Counted from the stretch's first letter, positions 5,840 to 14,594 are shown. The stretch is DNA of 22,760 nt from UBA4656 sp002405525 (GCA_036723735.1 DAIMGT010000064.1:1-22760); one strand, 5' to 3'. The notes: generated from the sequence alone by a model not told the origin. Translations and numbers: made by a program.

Positions 5840-6673
5840 TCAGGCGCCCGGGTCGTCCGCGTCCGACGCCCCGGCGCGCTTGGCGCGATCCCAGTAGGCT
5901 TCCTGCGCCGCCAGCGGCAGACGGGCCAGCGGGACGCCGTCGACCGCTGCCATCGTCTCCATGGCGCGAAACCGGCGCTCGAACTTCAGGTTGGCGCGAC
6001 GCAGCGCATGCCCGAAGTCCACCCCTGCGTGACGGGCGAGATTCACGCACACGAACAGCACGTCGCCGATCTCGTCGGCGAGCCGATCGCGATCGCGCGG
6101 CTGACGCGCGAGCTCGGCGCGCACCTCGTCGATCTCCTCGTGCAGCTTGTCCAGCACCGGGGCGACCGAGGGCCAGTCGAAGCCGACCGTGGCTGCCCGC
6201 GCCTGCAGCTTGGCGGCGCGCACCGGCTCGGGCAGGCCGGCGGCCACGCCGTCGAGCGCCGAGGCCGGCGCGCCGGCGCCCTTCTCGGCGCGCTTGATCG
6301 CTTCCCAGCGTTCGCCCTGGGCTCGCGCATCGTCGACCGGCGCCGCCGCCGCCGCCGGGCCGCCGTCGGGCCCGAACACATGCGGATGGCGGCGCACCAT
6401 CTTGTCGCAGATCGCCTGCACCACGTCGTCGAAGCCGAAGCGACCCCGTTCGCGCGCCAGCTGCGCGTGGAAGACGACCTGCAGCAGCAGGTCACCGAGT
6501 TCGTCGCGCAAATCGTCCAGGTCGCCGCGCTCGATCGCATCGGCGACTTCGTAGGCCTCCTCGATGGTGTATGGCGCGATGGTCGCGAAGTCCTGCGCGC
6601 GGTCCCACGGGCAACCCGCCACCGGATCGCGCAGGCGGGACATGATGGCGAGCAGGCGCTGGATGTCGGACAT
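5840..6673 (-). CDS. mazG: Nucleoside triphosphate pyrophosphohydrolase MazG
   Basis: A 277-residue all-alpha NTP pyrophosphohydrolase that converts (d)NTPs, including non-canonical ones, to NMP and PPi in the cytoplasm. It has the tandem-domain form of E. coli MazG: an N-terminal domain with CPWDRAQ (21-27), the metal-binding EEAYE (38-42) and DELGDLLLQVVFHAQLA (57-73), and a C-terminal domain with HEEIDEVRAEL (178-188) and DEIGDVLFVCVNLARH (200-215). An Ala-rich linker (about 103-115) joins them. The ATG at 6673 gives the canonical MSDIQRLLAIMSRLRDP start; earlier TTG and ATG codons at 6730 and 6703 add only unconserved residues. It is the last gene of the nudE-cysQ-mazG cluster, 105 bp after cysQ. 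Confidence 0.95.
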   Translation of the reverse strand: MSDIQRLLAIMSRLRDPVAGCPWDRAQDFATIAPYTIEEAYEVADAIERGDLDDLRDELGDLLLQVVFHAQLARERGRFGFDDVVQAICDKMVRRHPHVFGPDGGPAAAAAPVDDARAQGERWEAIKRAEKGAGAPASALDGVAAGLPEPVRAAKLQARAATVGFDWPSVAPVLDKLHEEIDEVRAELARQPRDRDRLADEIGDVLFVCVNLARHAGVDFGHALRRANLKFERRFRAMETMAAVDGVPLARLPLAAQEAYWDRAKRAGASDADDPGA

Positions 6674-6743
6674 GGGAACGGCGGCGATCGGGGACCGCGG
6701 CATGGTCGCCGCGCCCGCCCCCCGCGGCAAGTCCCGGGCGCCA

Positions 6744-6766
6744 GCGCCGTCCGGCGGGACGGGCGC
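6744..6766. other. Hairpin in the cysQ-mazG gap
   Basis: GCGCCGTCC (6744-6752) pairs with GGACGGGCGC (6757-6766) around GGCG with one bulged base. It lies in the 105-bp gap between cysQ and mazG and could lower read-through into mazG. There is no U-tract. Confidence 0.35.
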
Positions 6767-6778
6767 CGCCGGGTTCGT

Positions 6779-7578
<800 letters not shown>

Positions 7579-7582
<4 letters not shown>

Positions 7583-8130
7583 AGCGACCCTGCGCGCAGC
7601 AGCTCGCGGACCAGGAACAGCGCCGCGATCGAACGTCCCTCCGTCACGTCCTCGCGCTGCACCAGACGCGCGAGATCGTCGAGCTTCCAAGGCACCACCT
7701 CCAGCTCCTCCGGTTCGTCGCCGGGCAGTCGCTCCGGATACAGGTCCTGCGCCAGCACCACCTGGGTCTGGTGGCTCATGTAGGTCGGCGCGAGCGAAAG
7801 GCGCCCGACGTGGCGCAGCCGGCGCGCGCCATAACCGATCTCCTCCTTGATCTCGCGCCCCGCGCCTTCCAGCACGTCCTCGCCGCGCTCGAGGCGACCC
7901 TTGGGCAAGCCGAGCTCGTAGGTGTGCAGACCGCAAGCGTACTCGCGGATCAGCAACACGGTCTCATCGTCGAGCAGCGGCACCACCACCACGGCGCCGC
8001 GACCCGCGCCGTGCATGCGCTCGTAGGTGCGCCTGGCACCGTTGCTGAACTCGAGGTCGATCTGCTCGACCGCGAAACGCCCGCCCTGGCCGAGGACGCG
8101 GGTGGCATGGATGGTGGGCAACTTCTTCAT
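7579..8130 (-). CDS. nudE: Nudix hydrolase NudE (ADP compounds hydrolase)
   Basis: A 183-residue Nudix hydrolase. NudE cleaves ADP-ribose, Ap3A, NADH and related adenosine compounds to AMP plus the other phosphate ester. The Nudix box is complete at residues 78-100 (G78, E84, R92-E93, E96-E97, G99), preceded by YELGLPKGRL. VLLIREYACGLHTYE just before it is characteristic of NudE, as is the C-terminal SIAALFLVRELL. The ATG at 8130 gives the standard start; a longer frame upstream is unlike the family. It opens the nudE-cysQ-mazG unit and shares a GTGA overlap with cysQ. There is no Shine-Dalgarno, and a TACAAT box lies just upstream (see regulatory entry), which would put the transcript start at or next to the ATG. 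Confidence 0.92.
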
Positions 8131-8136
8131 TCTTGC

Positions 8137-8142
8137 ATTGTA
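8137..8142 (-). promoter_or_regulatory. Possible -10 box for the nudE operon
   Basis: TACAAT on the minus strand (5 of 6 matches to TATAAT) ends seven bases before the nudE ATG, which would give a leaderless or near-leaderless transcript. No good -35 is visible. Confidence 0.4.
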
Positions 8143-8284
8143 GGGCCGGGGGCGTTGTCGCGCCGTGCGCGGGATCCGGGCGGTGCAAATCGCCGCCGGG
8201 GCGCCGCGGTCGGTTTCAAGGCCTGAACGGTCGCGGCGCACGCGCCGATCCCGCAGCGCAATGGCCCACCGCGATGCTTCGGCG

Positions 8285-8362
8285 TGGCAGGCGGGGTGGG
8301 CGCGCGGCGTGAAGCGCGATGGTTCCGACGCGAGATCGCGACGCGCGCACCGCTCCTACCGG
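8285..8362 (-). repeat. REP-like candidate with a GTAGGAGCGG head
   Basis: On the minus strand the segment begins around GTAGGAGCGG (8350-8359) and runs on with CG-rich imperfect self-complementary sequence. It sits in the 244-bp gap between the HisN-like stop and the nudE start, where 3' end structures are expected. GTAGGAGCGG heads are common in dispersed intergenic repeats of Pseudomonas and Lysobacterales. There is only one copy in this window, so repeat status is inference from memory of such families. Confidence 0.3.
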
Positions 8363-8374
8363 GACTCGGCCCGA

Positions 8375-9160
8375 TCAGTCGACGAATGACGCCTTCAGCG
8401 CGTCGTACAGACCTGGCGCGGCGGCCAGCACCGACGTGGTGTCCAGTCCGACCTCGCGGCCCTCGAGGTCGGTGAAGACCCCGCCCGCTTCTCGCACGAT
8501 GCAGACCAGCGCCGCGATGTCGAGGATGTTGACGTCGCTTTCCACCACGCCGTCGATCGCCCCGCGGGCCAGCAGGTGGTAGTGGTAGAAATCGCCGTAG
8601 CCGCGGGTGCGGTTGGCGCGGCGCACCAGCGCGGCCATGCGCAGCCAGCGCTGGTCGGCGGACAGGGTCTTGAGGTTGCCGAAAGAAAGCGCGGCGTCTT
8701 CGACGCGGTCGACCATCGACACCGCGATCCGCTCTCCACCGAGGAAAGCACCGCCGCCGGCGCGCGCCCAGGCCGTCTCGCCGAACTGGCCGGCGCTGGA
8801 CACCCCGAGCACGATCTGGCTGCGGTGCATCAGCGCGATCTGGGTCGAGAAGAAGGGATAGCCGCGGACGAAGCTCTTGGTGCCGTCGATGGGATCGATC
8901 AGCCACAGGAAATCGGCGTCGCCGCGCTCGATGCCGTGCTCCTCACCGTAATAGCCGTGGTCGGGATAGCGCGCCTTGAGCACGCGCTTGATCTCCGTCT
9001 CGGCCTCGCGGTCGGCGATGGTGACGGGGCTGGCGTCGGCCTTGGCTTCCACCGCGATGCCGCGCCGGTAGTAGCGCGCCACCACGGATTCGGCGGCGTC
9101 CGCAGCCGCGCGCGCGGTGGCGAGCGCGTCGTCGAGCCACCCGGGGGCGAGCAAGGTCAT
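8375..9160 (-). CDS. Inositol-monophosphatase-family phosphatase, probably histidinol-phosphatase HisN-like
   Basis: A 261-residue Mg-dependent phosphatase. Motifs are YGEEHG (71-76, E74), WLIDPIDGTKSFVRGYPFFSTQIAL (split here: D89, D92 in the DPIDGT core at 89-94, then KSFVRGYP at 95-102), and the third metal site NILDIAALVCIVREAGG (D214). The KSFVRGYP sequence and HGIERG are typical of the HisN histidinol-phosphatase branch, as opposed to SuhB or CysQ. Substrate assignment within this superfamily from motifs alone is uncertain; inositol-1-phosphatase activity is the main alternative. Its ATG overlaps the gspN stop by four bases, so it is the last cistron of the type II secretion operon even though its likely role, histidine synthesis, is unrelated. 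Confidence 0.85.
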   Translation of the reverse strand: MTLLAPGWLDDALATARAAADAAESVVARYYRRGIAVEAKADASPVTIADREAETEIKRVLKARYPDHGYYGEEHGIERGDADFLWLIDPIDGTKSFVRGYPFFSTQIALMHRSQIVLGVSSAGQFGETAWARAGGGAFLGGERIAVSMVDRVEDAALSFGNLKTLSADQRWLRMAALVRRANRTRGYGDFYHYHLLARGAIDGVVESDVNILDIAALVCIVREAGGVFTDLEGREVGLDTTSVLAAAPGLYDALKASFVD

Positions 9161-9921
9161 GGCGTGATCCGGTGCAGTTGGCCTTCGATACGCAGGTAGG
9201 ACCCGCCGTCGGCCGTGCGCTGGCCGATGAACTTCAGCGCCTCCTCGAGCTGCGGATCGGGCTCGCGCAGGCGCAGGCGGGTTTCGCTGAGGTAGGCGCC
9301 GTCCTTGAGCCGCACCTCGCCTTCGATGTCGAGCGGTCCGCCGAGATCGTTCATCTCGGCCACGATGGCGCCGTCGGGGGCCGACCCGAAGTCGATGCGC
9401 ACGCCGGGCAAGGTCGCGTTGGCGGCCCCGGTCACGCCGAGATCGCGCCACTCCGCGCGGCCGCGCGCGCCGACCAGCAGGCCGTCGCGCAGCATGGCTT
9501 CGGGAGCATCCACCACAACCCGCCCGCGCAGGCCGAGCGCCGGGATGTCGAGCGCGGGAGCGAGCAGCGCGGCGGGCAGTTCGGCGCGCACGCCATCGAG
9601 CCGCCAGCCGCCCCCCGCGCGCGCGAAGGCCCCGCGCGCGCGCACCTCGGTGCCGGAAAGATCCAGCGTGCCACGCACGCTCCCGCGCAGGGCGTCGCCA
9701 CGTTCCAGCGTCCAGGCCACCGGTCCAAGCGCCACGTCGAAGGCGACCAGCTGCTCCGCCCTGCCCTGCCACAGGCTGCCGCTCACGCCCTGCAGGCGCA
9801 CCGGGCCGAGCCGGTCGCCGAACCAGCGCAAGGCGAGTTCGGCCGGCGCGAACCACGCCAGCAAGCCGGCGGCGAAGGCGAGCGGCCCGATGGCCGCGAG
9901 GATCCAGCGCAGGGCGCGCAT
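9157..9921 (-). CDS. gspN: Type II secretion system protein N
   Basis: A 254-residue bitopic inner-membrane protein. One N-terminal membrane segment (about 8-26, ILAAIGPLAFAAGLLAWF) is followed by a periplasmic beta-rich region with VSGSLWQGRAEQL (46-58), FDVALGPVAWTLE and LDLSGTEVRARGAFA, the usual GspN pattern that also resembles AsmA/GspC-like assembly domains. The start is ATG 9921, seven bases after the gspM stop; an upstream extension would run through gspM. In Xanthomonas, XpsN interacts with the secretin and takes the place of GspC; that is literature knowledge of the family, not visible here. Its stop overlaps the HisN-like start (ATGA). Confidence 0.88.
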   Translation of the reverse strand: MRALRWILAAIGPLAFAAGLLAWFAPAELALRWFGDRLGPVRLQGVSGSLWQGRAEQLVAFDVALGPVAWTLERGDALRGSVRGTLDLSGTEVRARGAFARAGGGWRLDGVRAELPAALLAPALDIPALGLRGRVVVDAPEAMLRDGLLVGARGRAEWRDLGVTGAANATLPGVRIDFGSAPDGAIVAEMNDLGGPLDIEGEVRLKDGAYLSETRLRLREPDPQLEEALKFIGQRTADGGSYLRIEGQLHRITP

Positions 9922-9928
9922 GCGTCGG

Positions 9929-10423
9929 TCAGCCTCCCGCCGCGTCCGAGATGCCGATGCGCGCATCCACCGTACCGGTGTCGACCGCACGCTCGACCTG
10001 CAGTTCGTCGACCGCGACGCCGTAGCGGCGCGACAGCGATTCAAGCCACGTCGCCAGCGCATCGAAGGGCACGCGCTCGAACCACAGGTTCACGCGGCCC
10101 ACCCCCGCAGGCTCGATGCGCACCAGCGCGCCGCCGAGACCGGCCTCGCGCGCCGTGCCATCGGTGAGCGCCAGCAGCGAGCGGCCCGCGCGGTCGAGCC
10201 CGGTCATCGCGCCGCTGGCCCGGCGCTGCGACAGTTCCGGCGCCACGCTGCGCATCCAGGCGAGGTCGGCCTCGGCCTGCGCGGCGGACGCAGCCAGCAC
10301 GTCGCGCGAGGCGGCCAGCGGGTACCAGACGAAGGCCCACAGCAACAGCACGGCGACCACGGCAGCGCCGACCAGCATGACGCCACGGTCGCGCGCGGTC
10401 TGACGCAACCACCAGGCCCTCAT
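9929..10423 (-). CDS. gspM: Type II secretion system protein M
   Basis: A 164-residue bitopic inner-membrane protein of the GspM type. Residues 17-35 (LVGAAVVAVLLLWAFVWYP) form the single membrane span, followed by a helical periplasmic linker (ASRDVLAASAAQAEADLAWM) and a ferredoxin-like domain ending in VPFDALATWLESLSRRYGVAVDELQVE. GspM pairs with GspL to hold the platform. The start is ATG 10423, whose ATGA overlaps the gspL stop. Longer readings of this frame run into gspL and are not real. It precedes gspN by seven bases. Confidence 0.88.
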   Translation of the reverse strand: MRAWWLRQTARDRGVMLVGAAVVAVLLLWAFVWYPLAASRDVLAASAAQAEADLAWMRSVAPELSQRRASGAMTGLDRAGRSLLALTDGTAREAGLGGALVRIEPAGVGRVNLWFERVPFDALATWLESLSRRYGVAVDELQVERAVDTGTVDARIGISDAAGG

Positions 10424-11625
10424 GAGGACCTCCGGGTCACGCGCACGCGGCCCTCGGTGCCGCGCTCGCCGGCGCTGGCCGCCGCCAGTTCGGCGCCCAG
10501 CCCGGGCAGCGCGGCGATCGATTCGCGCACCGCGTCCAGCGCCGATATGCCTGGCGCCAGCAATACCAGTTCCAGCGCGCCGCCGCGGTATTCGATGCCC
10601 TTGAGGAAGACCTGCGGCGCGCGGCCCAGCACCGGAGCGACCTCGGCCAGCACCTGCAGCGCGCCGCCGTCGGCCGGCGCGCCACCCAGCGCGCGATAGT
10701 CGGCGCGCACCCGGTCGACTGCGTTGGCCGGCAGGGCCGCGCCCGGATAGACGCCGGCAAAGACGGCCGCGATATCGGACTCCAGCGCGGCGAGCTTGCG
10801 CGCGTGCCGCGCATGGTCCAGCAGCAGGGTCCCGAAGGCCAGCACCACGGTCGCGCCTGCAAGTACCGCCGCCGTCCGCCACAGGCGTCGCAACGGATCG
10901 CCCCGGTGGCGTGGCGCGTAGACACCGGTCAGGAGATCCGGCGCGATTGCGCCGCGCAGGCCGGCGGCGAGGGCCACCAGCGGTTCGGCGGCGGCCGCGT
11001 CGCGTTCCACGATGAAGCGTGCCACATCCAGCGCCGGCAGCCGCGAACCCGCGACGTGCAGGCGCGTGCGCCCGTCGGCGTCGCGCGGCAGGTCGGCCAG
11101 CGCCAGCCAGTCCGGCAGTTCATCGGGCGCGGCGGCGAAGGCGCGCGCCGCACCGGCGCGCACCAGGGCACGGTCGTCGTCCACCAGCACCCGCGCACCG
11201 TCGGCCACCGGCGCCAGCAGCAGGGCGTCGACCAGCATGCGGTCCGGCCGGACGCCGCGCGCGGCCAGGTCGTCGAGCCAGCCGCGCAGTCGCTCGCGCC
11301 GCACCGCAGCGACCAGCTGGCCATGCCCGCGCGGATGCGGCAGTGCGCTGAAGTGCAGGGCCTCGACCGGCTCGGCGAGCTGGTCCTCGACCGCGAACGG
11401 GATCGCACGCGCCAGCTGTTCGCCGCCGCGCGCGGCGACCTCGGCCTCCAGCAGCAGGCAGTCCTCGGCCGGGACCAGGACCAGCACCTCGCCGGCGGCG
11501 GCCAGCGCCGCAGCGTCCGGCCGATCGCCGTGGCGCACCTCGCCGAGGCGGCCGCGCACATCCTCGGCAAGCCACGCCAGCGGCTGACCAGGTGCGCGAT
11601 AGCGGATCAGGAGGCGGGAGGGCAT
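10420..11625 (-). CDS. gspL: Type II secretion system protein L
   Basis: A 401-residue platform protein. The cytoplasmic part (1-245) has the actin-like GspL fold that binds the ATPase GspE, with VLVLVPAEDCLLLEAEV (47-63) and the family hallmark LARAIPFAVEDQLAEPVEALHF (split: LARAIPFAVEDQ at 71-82, EPVEALHF at 85-92). A membrane span follows at about 250-269, then a periplasmic ferredoxin-like domain ending in LEVV-type strands (GGALELVLLAPGISALDAV). No Shine-Dalgarno is evident before ATG 11625. An 84-bp gap to gspK is the only real break inside the gsp operon and contains a TAGAAT sequence. The stop overlaps the gspM start. Confidence 0.92.
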   Translation of the reverse strand: MPSRLLIRYRAPGQPLAWLAEDVRGRLGEVRHGDRPDAAALAAAGEVLVLVPAEDCLLLEAEVAARGGEQLARAIPFAVEDQLAEPVEALHFSALPHPRGHGQLVAAVRRERLRGWLDDLAARGVRPDRMLVDALLLAPVADGARVLVDDDRALVRAGAARAFAAAPDELPDWLALADLPRDADGRTRLHVAGSRLPALDVARFIVERDAAAAEPLVALAAGLRGAIAPDLLTGVYAPRHRGDPLRRLWRTAAVLAGATVVLAFGTLLLDHARHARKLAALESDIAAVFAGVYPGAALPANAVDRVRADYRALGGAPADGGALQVLAEVAPVLGRAPQVFLKGIEYRGGALELVLLAPGISALDAVRESIAALPGLGAELAAASAGERGTEGRVRVTRRSS

Positions 11626-11654
11626 GCGCTGTCGGGGGAGCCAAGGCTCACGGG

Positions 11655-11660
11655 ATTCTA
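11655..11660 (-). promoter_or_regulatory. Possible internal -10 box ahead of gspL
   Basis: TAGAAT (5 of 6 matches to TATAAT) on the minus strand, 29 bp before the gspL ATG and within the 84-bp gspK-gspL gap. No matching -35 is clear, so this is a weak candidate for an internal promoter. Confidence 0.25.
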
Positions 11661-11709
11661 GCCGGCGGGGACGGAGTCAGCACGCGGCCGGCAGCCCAGC
11701 GGACAGGGC

Positions 11710-12648
11710 TCAGGGCAGGCCCCGCCCCCTCGCCACCACTGCGATCCGCCGCGCGTCGCGGCGTTCGATCACGCTGGTGTAGCTGAAGGGAATACCGTCG
11801 AGCACGACCTCGGCCTGGGCGAGGAAATAGGGGCTGGAGAAGACCACAAGGCGCTCGACCGCCGCCTGCTCAGCGGGATCGAAGACGCCGGCCTGCTCCA
11901 GCGCGGTGCGGAAGGCTTCGAAGTCGCGGTGGCGCGCACCGCCGTCGGCGAACAGGCGTCGCGCCCCGCCGCCGTCGAGCCGCGGCGAGAGCGCCTGCAG
12001 CAGGGACGCCGTCGCGGTGTTCGGGTTGATGCGCGTGCGCTCGGGCAGCGCGCAGACGTGCGGCGCGAGCGCGCGCCAGGCCGCCGCGTCCACGCCGCGC
12101 ACGAGGCGCAGTTCGCTGACGTCCGCGAAGCGCGCGTTGGCCGCGCGATAGGGCCGCGGGAGGCCGAGGTAGTTCGCGTCCTCGGCGCCGCGGATCGCGC
12201 CGGGCATCAGGTCGGCGTCCACCCAGTCGGCGGCGGCGTCGGCGATACCGGGATCGAGCTTGAGCGCGCCGAGCAGGCGACGGAAGAGTTCGAGCTGCAC
12301 CTCGTCGACGCCGTTCGGCCCGGCGAGGTTGTTGAGGTTGAAGCAGCCGCCGAGGTCGCGCATGCGGCCGCCGATGCGACCACCGGGCACCGGCGTGGGC
12401 GGCAGCGGTTGCGCCCAGAGGTCGCCGCGCGCGTCGACGTCGTCGACGGCGAGGTCGCGGCGCAGCAACTGGATCGCCCAGTCCTCCAGCCCGGTCGCCA
12501 GCGCGTCGGCCTGCGCAGCGCGCTGCACGTTGGCGGTGCGCGCCAGCGCGATGCCGCCGTCGTCGAGCAGGGCCGCCACCAGCGCGCCGGCCAGCGCCAC
12601 CACCAGCAGGGCGGTGAGCAGGGCGACGCCGCGCGCGCGGCGGATCAC
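11710..12648 (-). CDS. gspK: Type II secretion minor pseudopilin K
   Basis: A 312-residue minor pseudopilin that caps the pseudopilus tip with GspI and GspJ. The prepilin-peptidase site is MIRRARG^VALLTALLVVALAGALVA. As usual for GspK there is no Glu at +5 (Thr here), which fits a tip subunit. The large alpha domain insert, the Cys pair (C102 in GGCFNLNNL; the later VCALPERTRINPNTA) and the ERTRINPNTA 'INPNTA' motif are family signatures. The start is a GTG at 12648 overlapping the gspJ stop (GTGA). Length matches the family. Confidence 0.93.
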   Translation of the reverse strand: MIRRARGVALLTALLVVALAGALVAALLDDGGIALARTANVQRAAQADALATGLEDWAIQLLRRDLAVDDVDARGDLWAQPLPPTPVPGGRIGGRMRDLGGCFNLNNLAGPNGVDEVQLELFRRLLGALKLDPGIADAAADWVDADLMPGAIRGAEDANYLGLPRPYRAANARFADVSELRLVRGVDAAAWRALAPHVCALPERTRINPNTATASLLQALSPRLDGGGARRLFADGGARHRDFEAFRTALEQAGVFDPAEQAAVERLVVFSSPYFLAQAEVVLDGIPFSYTSVIERRDARRIAVVARGRGLP

Positions 12649-13262
12649 GGCGCAGCCCCCGGGTCAGCGGGCGCGACCAGCGCGACGCGCCGCACGACCC
12701 GGCCGAAAAACTCGCCTTCCAGCGTGAACTCCACCGCGCGCGGCAGGCGCTCCGGCAGGGCCTCCGGCCCATCGCGCGGCGGCCAGGTGTCGCGCCAGCC
12801 GCCGCGGCCATCGAGGTAGCGCAGGCGCAGCGTCGAAACGGCCTCCAGCATCGGCCGCGTGCCCGGCCGCGTGGCGGGCGCACGGTCGAGCACGGGCCAG
12901 CGCGCGCGGTTCAGCGCCCCGTCGGCGATCCCCCAGCCGCTGCGCGCGAGCCGCGCGGACGGTTCGCTGGACGGGCTGGCGAAAGCCGCGTGGGTGACCT
13001 CGAAACCCGCGGGGCCGCCCGCCAGCGCGGGCAGGCGTTCGCCGACCGCGCCGCGCACCGGGCGCGGGGCGGCCTCGCGCAAGTCGCGCTCCAACGCGAG
13101 CACGGCCGACTGCAGCGCAGCCAGCGCCGCCGCCGCCTCGCTGGCCTGCGCGCGCGCGCGGATCGTGGCGTCCAGCGCGCCGTAGGCCGCGACCGAGAGC
13201 ACCGCGAAGATCGCCACCGCGACCAGCACCTCGAGCAGACTGAAGCCGCGCGTGCGCCTCAT
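12645..13262 (-). CDS. gspJ: Type II secretion minor pseudopilin J
   Basis: A 205-residue minor pseudopilin. The leader MRRTRG^FSLLEVLVAVAIFAVLS has the type IV prepilin cleavage site and Glu at +5. The ALDATIRARAQASEAAAALA helix and ALERDLREAAPRPVR match GspJ, as does the mid-protein VTHAAFASP and the late LRLRYLDGRGGWRDTWPP. It forms the tip complex with GspI and GspK. The ATG at 13262 overlaps the gspI stop (ATGA) and the gene's own stop overlaps the gspK GTG, so three cistrons are translationally chained. Confidence 0.93.
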   Translation of the reverse strand: MRRTRGFSLLEVLVAVAIFAVLSVAAYGALDATIRARAQASEAAAALAALQSAVLALERDLREAAPRPVRGAVGERLPALAGGPAGFEVTHAAFASPSSEPSARLARSGWGIADGALNRARWPVLDRAPATRPGTRPMLEAVSTLRLRYLDGRGGWRDTWPPRDGPEALPERLPRAVEFTLEGEFFGRVVRRVALVAPADPGAAP

Positions 13263-13621
13263 CGCGCCCCCGCGAAACCGGTCAGCGAGGTGACGGGCCG
13301 GGTGCGCGCCGCGTCCTCGAACACGCCGACCTCGAGGCGCCGGATCGCCGGGTCATCCGTGCCCTGCACCTCCAGCCGCCAGTACCAGTCGCGCATGCCC
13401 ATGCGCATGCTGCCCTCGCGGCGGCCGGCCTCCGGGATGCGTTCGGCCAGACGCACGTCGGTGACCACGTTGGACGCCACCCAGGTCGCCAGCGTGACCT
13501 CGCGCTCGCGCGAGAGCGCAGCCGCCGACAGGCCCGTGGCACGCACCAGCGCCACCAGCGCCAGCGCGACCACGGCCAGTGCCACCAGCACCTCCAGCAG
13601 GGTGAAGCCGCGCATCCTCAC
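13259..13621 (-). CDS. gspI: Type II secretion minor pseudopilin I
   Basis: A 120-residue minor pseudopilin. Leader MRMRG^FTLLEVLVALAVVALALVAL with Glu at +5, then the GspI pattern ATWVASNVVTDVRL and DWYWRLEVQGTDDPAIRRLEV. GspI nucleates the tip by binding GspJ. The start is either the GTG at 13621, overlapping the gspH stop as GTGA, or the ATG two codons later (13615); both give a functional short leader. I list the GTG because every other junction in this block is an overlap of that type. Confidence 0.92.
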   Translation of the reverse strand: MRMRGFTLLEVLVALAVVALALVALVRATGLSAAALSREREVTLATWVASNVVTDVRLAERIPEAGRREGSMRMGMRDWYWRLEVQGTDDPAIRRLEVGVFEDAARTRPVTSLTGFAGAR

Positions 13622-14154
13622 GGCGCGGCCTCCGGGGCCACCACCTCGACGCGCGCATCGGGCAGCGCACGCACGGTCCAGCCGCGCGCGCCGTCGAGCG
13701 CGATGCGCACCTCGAAAGGCAGCAGTTCGCCGCCGGGCGCGCAGACCGATTGCGGCTCGGCGCCGGGCGTGTCTTCGAGTTCCAGCAGCAGATCGTCGCG
13801 GGTGGCCGCCAGCGCGAAGCCCCGCGGCAGGGCACGCGGCCGCAGTTCACCCTCGGTGATCGCGCGCCAGCCGTCCGGCGTAGGCAGAAGGAACGCGTAG
13901 CCGCGGCGCCCTAGCCCGATGCCGTGCTCGCGGCCGCCGAGCGCGGCGCGCTCGCAGGCCAGCGACACCAGGGCTTGCAGGCGGCGTGCCTCGCGTTCGA
14001 CTTCGCGCGATCCACCGATGCCTGCAAGGCCCACCGCCGCGATGCCGGCGACCACCGCCAGCACCGCCACCACGACCAGCAGTTCGATCAGGCTCATCCC
14101 GCGCCCGGCTGCGCGCGGGGCACGCGGCGGCACCGTGCGCGGGCGGTGCCTCAC
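13618..14154 (-). CDS. gspH: Type II secretion minor pseudopilin H
   Basis: A 178-residue minor pseudopilin. The processing site is AAGRG^MSLIELLVVVAVLAVVAGIA with Glu at +5, followed by EREARRLQALVSLACERAALGG (about 22 residues, the conserved post-helix of GspH: LQALVSLACERAAL) and the beta domain (GYAFLLPTPDGWRAI, RGFALAATRDDLLLE). I place the start at the GTG at 14154, overlapping the gspG stop as GTGA. That gives a 19-residue Arg/Pro-rich leader, longer than usual. Starting at the ATG of MSLIE would remove the leader altogether. The open frame continues further up, antisense-quality and overlapping gspG, and is not used. Confidence 0.87.
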   Translation of the reverse strand: MRHRPRTVPPRAPRAAGRGMSLIELLVVVAVLAVVAGIAAVGLAGIGGSREVEREARRLQALVSLACERAALGGREHGIGLGRRGYAFLLPTPDGWRAITEGELRPRALPRGFALAATRDDLLLELEDTPGAEPQSVCAPGGELLPFEVRIALDGARGWTVRALPDARVEVVAPEAAP

Positions 14155-14594
14155 TCCGTCCAGTTGCCGATGTCGGCGTCGACGCCCTCGCCGCCCGGAC
14201 GGCCGTCGCGACCGAGCGAATAGACGTCGAACTCGCCGCGTTGACCGGGCGAGAGGTACTGGTAGTCGCGGCCCCACGGGTCCCTGGGCACGCGACCGCC
14301 CTCGAGGTAGCCGCCGGCGCGCCAGTTGCGTGCCTCTGGCGACCCGCCCGGCTGCGCGACGAGGGCCTGCAGTCCCTGATCGCTGCTGGGATAGGCGAAG
14401 TTGTCGAGCCTGTAAAGGTTCAGCGCCGAACCCAGTACGCTGATCTCGGTGCGCGCCTTGGCGATGTTGGCGTCGTCGACCCGGCCGAGCACGCGCGGCA
14501 CCACGATGGAAGCGAGGATCGCGAGGATGGCCACCGCGACCACGATCTCGATCAGGGTGAAACCGCGGCTTGCAGGTCGAAACCGGCGTGTCAT
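14151..14594 (-). CDS. gspG: Type II secretion major pseudopilin G
   Basis: A 147-residue major pseudopilin, the main subunit of the periplasmic pseudopilus. The leader MTRRFRPASRG is cut before F12, and E16 is the +5 glutamate (GFTLIEIVVAVAILAILA). Family marks are VVPRVLGRVDDANIAKARTE, ALNLYRLDNFAYPSSDQGLQ, GGYLEGGRVPRDPWGRDYQY and the C-terminal DVYSLGRDG with acidic residues (D129, D139, D141) suited to the calcium site known in GspG. AAGG lies six bases before the ATG at 14594 and a TATAAT box is at 14628-14633. It is the first gene of the operon running to the HisN-like gene. Confidence 0.96.
   Translation of the reverse strand: MTRRFRPASRGFTLIEIVVAVAILAILASIVVPRVLGRVDDANIAKARTEISVLGSALNLYRLDNFAYPSSDQGLQALVAQPGGSPEARNWRAGGYLEGGRVPRDPWGRDYQYLSPGQRGEFDVYSLGRDGRPGGEGVDADIGNWTE

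Noticed and set aside
6342..6362. GCC trinucleotide run in mazG
   Set aside because: It encodes an Ala-rich linker between the two MazG domains and is explained by codon bias; nothing suggests an unstable repeat of interest.
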